8,380 nucleotides of DNA, from assembly GCA_007125875.1 (NCBI GenBank), contig SLCI01000018.1:1-8380 (forward strand), in the 5' to 3' direction. The notes beneath the pieces are model-generated. The model ran no database searches and was not told where the DNA came from. It saw only the letters and a list, made by a program, of their open reading frames with translations. This document shows positions 4,965 to 8,380 of this stretch, one piece after another. Every line of letters starts with the position of its first letter. Position 1 is the first letter of the stretch. Position numbers and translations under genes: made by a program. The DNA is from Kiritimatiellia bacterium (lineage in GTDB: Bacteria > Verrucomicrobiota > Kiritimatiellia > SLAD01).

Positions 4965-4998
4965 TGGTCAGGCGCAGAGAGAAGAGGACCACGTTTTT

Positions 4999-7629
4999 AT
5001 GACTTCGAAAGAAATACGTCAGTCGTTTCTGGATTTCTTTAAATCCAAACAGCACGCGATTGTGCCGAGTTCGCCGGTGGTGTTGCCGACCGATCCAACT
5101 TTGCTGTTTACGAACGCGGGCATGAACCAGTTTAAGGACATCTTTCTGGGCGTGCGCGAAAGTCAGGACAAGCGCGTGGCCAACACGCAGAAGTGTATTC
5201 GCGTTAGCGGCAAGCACAACGACTTGGAGGAGGTGGGGATTGATACCTATCATCACACCTTCTTCGAGATGTTGGGGAACTGGTCCTTCGGCGATTACTA
5301 CAAGCGTGAAGCGATCAGCTGGGCGTGGGAACTGATGACCGAGGTCTGGAAACTGCCAAAAGAGCGGCTCTGGGCAACGGTGTATAAGGATGACGACGAG
5401 GCGGAGAGGTTGTGGAAGGAATTGACGGACATTAATCCCGCCCACGTGCTCCGCTTTGATGAGAAAGATAATTTCTGGGAAATGGGCGAGACCGGGCCGT
5501 GCGGGCCGTGCTCCGAAATTCATATCGATCTGACCGAAGACGGTTGCGGCCCGGAATTAGTGAATGCCGGTTCTCCCGAAGTGATCGAACTTTGGAATCT
5601 CGTTTTCATTCAATACAACCGGCGCAATGACGGGTCACTGGAAGAATTGCCGTTTAAGCATGTCGATACCGGCATGGGCTTCGAGCGTGTCGCCGCCGTA
5701 TTGCAGGGCAAGAAGTCCAACTACGATTCCGACGTCTTCACGCCGCTGTTGAGCAAACTTCAGTCGCTTTCCGGCCTCGCGTACGAAGGTGAGGCGGCAA
5801 TCGCGATGCGGGTGATTGCGGATCACGTGCGGACCTTGTCGATCGCGATTGCGGACGGTGTGTTGCCGTCGAACGAGGGCCGCGGCTATGTGTTGCGCCG
5901 CTTGCTACGCCGCGCCGTGCGGTATGGCCGCAAGCTGAATTTTAGTCAGCCATTCATGGGCGAGTTGTTGCCGGTGGTGGAAGAGGTGATGGGCGATGTG
6001 TTCCCGGAACTGCGCACCAACCGTGATCGCGTGCAGCGCGCGATTCGCGCCGAGGAGGAAAGTTTTGCGGCGACGTTGGATCGCGGTATGGCACTGTTCG
6101 ACGAGGTGGTCGCGCAACTGAACGCGCAGAAGCAGACACTGTTCCCGGGCGATCAAGCCTTCAAGCTCTATGACACCTACGGTTTCCCGCTCGACCTTAC
6201 GGTCTTGATGGCAAGCGAGCAGCAGCTTTCGGTTGATCAGGAGCAATTCGAATCGCTGATGGAGCAACAGCGCGAGCGGGCGCGATTGGATCGTAAGGAC
6301 GCCGTCTTGGCCGGCGACCAGGAATTGCTGCAGGACCTGCATGCTAAGGGTGTGCGGTCCGCGTTTACGGGTTACACGGCCCTGGAGGGCGATACAGAAC
6401 TGAGCGTGATCGTAGCGGACGGAGCCGAGCAGGACGCGTTGACGGAGGGACAGACCGGCGAGCTGATTCTGGCCGAGACCCCGTTTTACGCCGAGTCCGG
6501 CGGTCAATTAAGTGATCACGGAATCATCCGCGGCCCCGAAGGCGAGTTTGAAGTGTGGGACACGCAAAAGCCGGTGGAGGGGATCATTCTGCATATCGGT
6601 AAGGTCGTGCAGGGCCAGTTGCGCAAGGGCGATCATGTCGGCGCAATGGTCGACCAGTCCCGCCGCATGCACGTGCAGCATCATCATACCGCCACGCACC
6701 TGCTAAACGCAGCGTTGCGGGAGTTCGTAAGCTCGACGGTACGGCAGGCAGGTTCGCTGGTTGCGCCGGACCGTTTGCGATTCGATTTCACGCATTATGA
6801 GGCGGTGTCTGCGGCGGATTTGGAATCGATTGAGCACCGTGTGAATCAGTGGATCATGGACAACACGCCGGTGCAGACCTATTCGATGGCGTACAAGGAC
6901 GTGCCCGAGTCCGGCATCATTGCGGTGTTCGACGAAAAGTACGGCGACGAGGTGCGGGTGGTCGATATCGGCGGTTTCAGTCGCGAGCTGTGCGGCGGCA
7001 CGCACGTCGGCGCCACCGGCCAGCTCGGCTTCTTCCGGATCGTGAACGAAAGCTCCGTGGCCGCCGGGATTCGGCGTATCGAAGCAGTGTGCGGTTGGCC
7101 AGCCTATGAGTGGACACAGCGCGAGCACGGCTTGGTTCGCAGTCTCTCGCAGCGGTTCAGCGTGTCCGCGGACGAATTGCTGGGTCGCATTGAATCGTTG
7201 GTGGAACAAAATAAGAAGTTGGAGAAGCAACTGAAGCAGCAATCGGTTGCCTCGAACAAGGAATTGGCGGCCACCTTGCTGACGCAAGCGCAGCAGACCG
7301 GCGAACTGACTTATATTGCGGCGACGGTTGAGGGACAGGGCATGGATGGTCTACGCAATTTATTGGATCAGGTGCGGCCGAAGTTCTCGTCCGGGGCCAT
7401 TGTGTTGGGCTGCGCGGCGGACGGCAAAGCGGCGTTCGTGGCGTACGTCACCGATGACTGGGTGGAGAAGGGCCTGCACGCGGGTAAATTGATTGGGCAA
7501 GTGGCCAAACGCGCCGGTGGCGGTGGCGGTGGCCAGGCCCAGAAGGCGCAGGCGGGTGGAAAAGACCCAGACAAGGTGCCTGCTGCGATCGAAGCCGTAC
7601 CTCAGTTGCTGACCGAACAACTTAAGTAA
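4999..7629 (+). CDS. alaS: Alanine--tRNA ligase
   Basis: An 876-residue full-length class II alanyl-tRNA synthetase, the same size class as the E. coli enzyme. It charges tRNA(Ala) in the cytosol. The N-terminal catalytic domain opens with IRQSFLDFFKSKQHAIVPSS and class II motif 1 (PTLLFTNAGMNQFKDIFLG), then GETGPCGPCSEIH and the tRNA-recognition half with GRGYVLRRLLRRAVRYGR. The editing domain, which clears mischarged Ser or Gly, has all four zinc ligands: H563 and H567 in HTATHLL, and C665 and H669 in CGGTH. A coiled stretch near residues 730-760 leads to the C-Ala domain, with the glycine-rich run AGGGGGGQAQKAQAGGKDPD near the end. GAGGAC (4984-4989) is the likely ribosome site. No T-box leader motif was recognised; the spacer upstream is filled by repeats. 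Codons are rich in G- and T-ending forms compared with recA. Confidence 0.98.
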   Translation: MTSKEIRQSFLDFFKSKQHAIVPSSPVVLPTDPTLLFTNAGMNQFKDIFLGVRESQDKRVANTQKCIRVSGKHNDLEEVGIDTYHHTFFEMLGNWSFGDYYKREAISWAWELMTEVWKLPKERLWATVYKDDDEAERLWKELTDINPAHVLRFDEKDNFWEMGETGPCGPCSEIHIDLTEDGCGPELVNAGSPEVIELWNLVFIQYNRRNDGSLEELPFKHVDTGMGFERVAAVLQGKKSNYDSDVFTPLLSKLQSLSGLAYEGEAAIAMRVIADHVRTLSIAIADGVLPSNEGRGYVLRRLLRRAVRYGRKLNFSQPFMGELLPVVEEVMGDVFPELRTNRDRVQRAIRAEEESFAATLDRGMALFDEVVAQLNAQKQTLFPGDQAFKLYDTYGFPLDLTVLMASEQQLSVDQEQFESLMEQQRERARLDRKDAVLAGDQELLQDLHAKGVRSAFTGYTALEGDTELSVIVADGAEQDALTEGQTGELILAETPFYAESGGQLSDHGIIRGPEGEFEVWDTQKPVEGIILHIGKVVQGQLRKGDHVGAMVDQSRRMHVQHHHTATHLLNAALREFVSSTVRQAGSLVAPDRLRFDFTHYEAVSAADLESIEHRVNQWIMDNTPVQTYSMAYKDVPESGIIAVFDEKYGDEVRVVDIGGFSRELCGGTHVGATGQLGFFRIVNESSVAAGIRRIEAVCGWPAYEWTQREHGLVRSLSQRFSVSADELLGRIESLVEQNKKLEKQLKQQSVASNKELAATLLTQAQQTGELTYIAATVEGQGMDGLRNLLDQVRPKFSSGAIVLGCAADGKAAFVAYVTDDWVEKGLHAGKLIGQVAKRAGGGGGGQAQKAQAGGKDPDKVPAAIEAVPQLLTEQLK

Positions 7630-7645
7630 ACGTGAAGCGATTATT

Positions 7646-8206
7646 ATGACCGCGAAAGAAAAAGTGCGATTCTCCGCCGCGGAAAAATGGCTGGTCGCAG
7701 GCTTTCTGTTCATTGTGATCGGCATCAGCGTACCGATTTGGTTGGCTTGGAATGCGGCTTGGCGCGAGTCGATGGCAGAGCAAGACTTGCAACGGATTGT
7801 GAACGCCGCTGAACGGTTCTTCGTGGAGTATGGGTACTGGCCCTCGCCGCACATGGGGACACCGAACGATGTTCGTTATGGCCGGGAAATCGGCAATGAG
7901 CTGGTCTTCAACATTATGCGCGCGATTGATGGTCCGGGCAATGAGGGGCACCGCCTGAACCCGAACCGGATTCAGTATATCGATCCGCCGCGCAAGCGAC
8001 GCGGCCGTTCCGGCGTTGATGCAACGGGCGTCTATCTCGATCCGTGGAATACACCCTACCAAGTTGTCTTGGATACCGACATGAATGATGTCACCACGCT
8101 GACGCAAACGATTTATCCGAATCAAGCCGGCGTCGGCGTCGTGAGTTGGTCGTTCGGTCCCGATCGCCAGTCCGACACGTCCGCCGACATTTTGTCGTGG
8201 GAATAG
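7646..8206 (+). CDS. Pseudopilin-like (GspG-type) membrane-anchored protein
   Basis: A 186-residue protein with one N-terminal membrane helix (about residues 15-35, WLVAGFLFIVIGISVPIWLAW), then an amphipathic helix (DLQRIVNAAERFFVEYGYWP) and a small soluble domain. DPWNTPYQVVLDTDMN (132-147) and VVSWSFGPDRQSDTSADILSW (166-186) resemble the end of type II secretion major pseudopilins, including the D-P-W-G/N-x-P-Y turn and the acidic, possibly calcium-binding, last loop. The class-defining prepilin peptidase site (G before F-T-L-x-E) is absent, so it is probably not processed as a normal pseudopilin. It may be anchored by an uncleaved helix. The gene follows alaS by 16 bp and probably shares its transcript; only a weak GAAG precedes the ATG. 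No other secretion genes are in the window. The function is unknown; the fold resemblance is moderately sure. Confidence 0.7.
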   Translation: MTAKEKVRFSAAEKWLVAGFLFIVIGISVPIWLAWNAAWRESMAEQDLQRIVNAAERFFVEYGYWPSPHMGTPNDVRYGREIGNELVFNIMRAIDGPGNEGHRLNPNRIQYIDPPRKRRGRSGVDATGVYLDPWNTPYQVVLDTDMNDVTTLTQTIYPNQAGVGVVSWSFGPDRQSDTSADILSWE

Positions 8207-8256
8207 GTGCGTGGGCGGTGCGAGACGTAGGCGTCTTTGCGAGAAGGATCTTGTTA

Positions 8257-8380
8257 AGGTTGTCATCCCGAGCGAAGTCGAGGGATCTCATGAATTACCA
8301 ACAGCCCCTGCCGGCGTAGTGAGCGTCGGTCGTGGGACGGCGGTGGTTGTGGCGTGCGGTGGGCTGTTGGTTGGGATTGA
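8257..8380. repeat. GGTTGTCAT-type repeat copy 3 with inverted partner, cut by window edge
   Basis: AGGTTGTCAT (8257-8266) begins a third copy of the repeat seen at 1300 and 1531, running to GGATCTC (8283-8289). ACCAACAGCCC (8297-8307) is exactly inverted as GGGCTGTTGGT (8361-8371), and the last bases (GGGATTGA) look like the start of the mirrored arm. No gene is seen in 8207-8380. A 5-bp hairpin AGACG/CGTCT (8223-8236) followed by TT, after the pseudopilin gene, is too weak to call a terminator. Confidence 0.65.

Noticed and set aside
4918..5523. 201-residue minus-strand ORF opposite the start of alaS
   Set aside because: It is antisense to the conserved alaS catalytic domain and its end (IIIVILILILI) is the translated hexamer palindrome.
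5905..7287. Long minus-strand ORFs within alaS
   Set aside because: Shadow frames of a clearly real gene with intact motifs; GC-rich coding sequence produces such frames routinely.

Overview
The window reads as an ordinary bacterial housekeeping stretch with every recognised gene on the + strand. Gene content is the 3' end of groEL, then rpoZ, smpB, a vapBC toxin-antitoxin pair, an unrecognised small protein, thpR, recA, alaS and a pseudopilin-like membrane protein. A lineage in the PVC group (Kiritimatiellota/Lentisphaerota/Verrucomicrobiota type) is my best guess. It rests on the protein styles, a GspG-like orphan pseudopilin, and the dense families of short palindromic intergenic repeats; it is inference, not proof.

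Layout. 1-640: groEL end, a hairpin, a candidate promoter, rpoZ with a TTG start, and a strong intrinsic terminator. 641-1296: a roughly 150-bp imperfect inverted-repeat element directly in front of smpB, then smpB. 1297-1728: a repeat-rich intergenic region holding two copies of a GGTTGTCAT-type repeat and several hairpins, ending in a compact vapBC promoter/operator. 1729-2282: vapB and vapC with an ATGA overlap. 2283-2562: weak hairpins and a second copy of the inverted-repeat element seen before smpB. 2563-4669: small unknown protein, thpR and recA, packed with a 4-bp overlap and a 2-bp gap and so probably one operon. 4670-4998: a gene-free spacer with six palindromes spaced exactly 31 bp apart, followed by a palindrome built of degenerate TAATCN hexamers. 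4999-8206: alaS and the pseudopilin-like gene, 16 bp apart. 8207-8380: a third copy of the GGTTGTCAT repeat and an inverted partner running off the window.

Functionally the genes cover protein folding (GroEL), transcription (omega subunit), ribosome rescue (SmpB), a toxin-antitoxin module (VapBC), RNA end processing (ThpR), recombination (RecA) and tRNA charging (AlaRS). The genes are mostly conventional. The points worth a second look are intergenic: the 31-bp phased palindrome array and hexamer palindrome between recA and alaS, the coincident switch in GC skew there (C-rich + strand before it, G-rich after it), and the paired inverted-repeat elements in front of smpB and of the recA operon. 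I found no cas genes, transposase, integrase, tRNA or rRNA.
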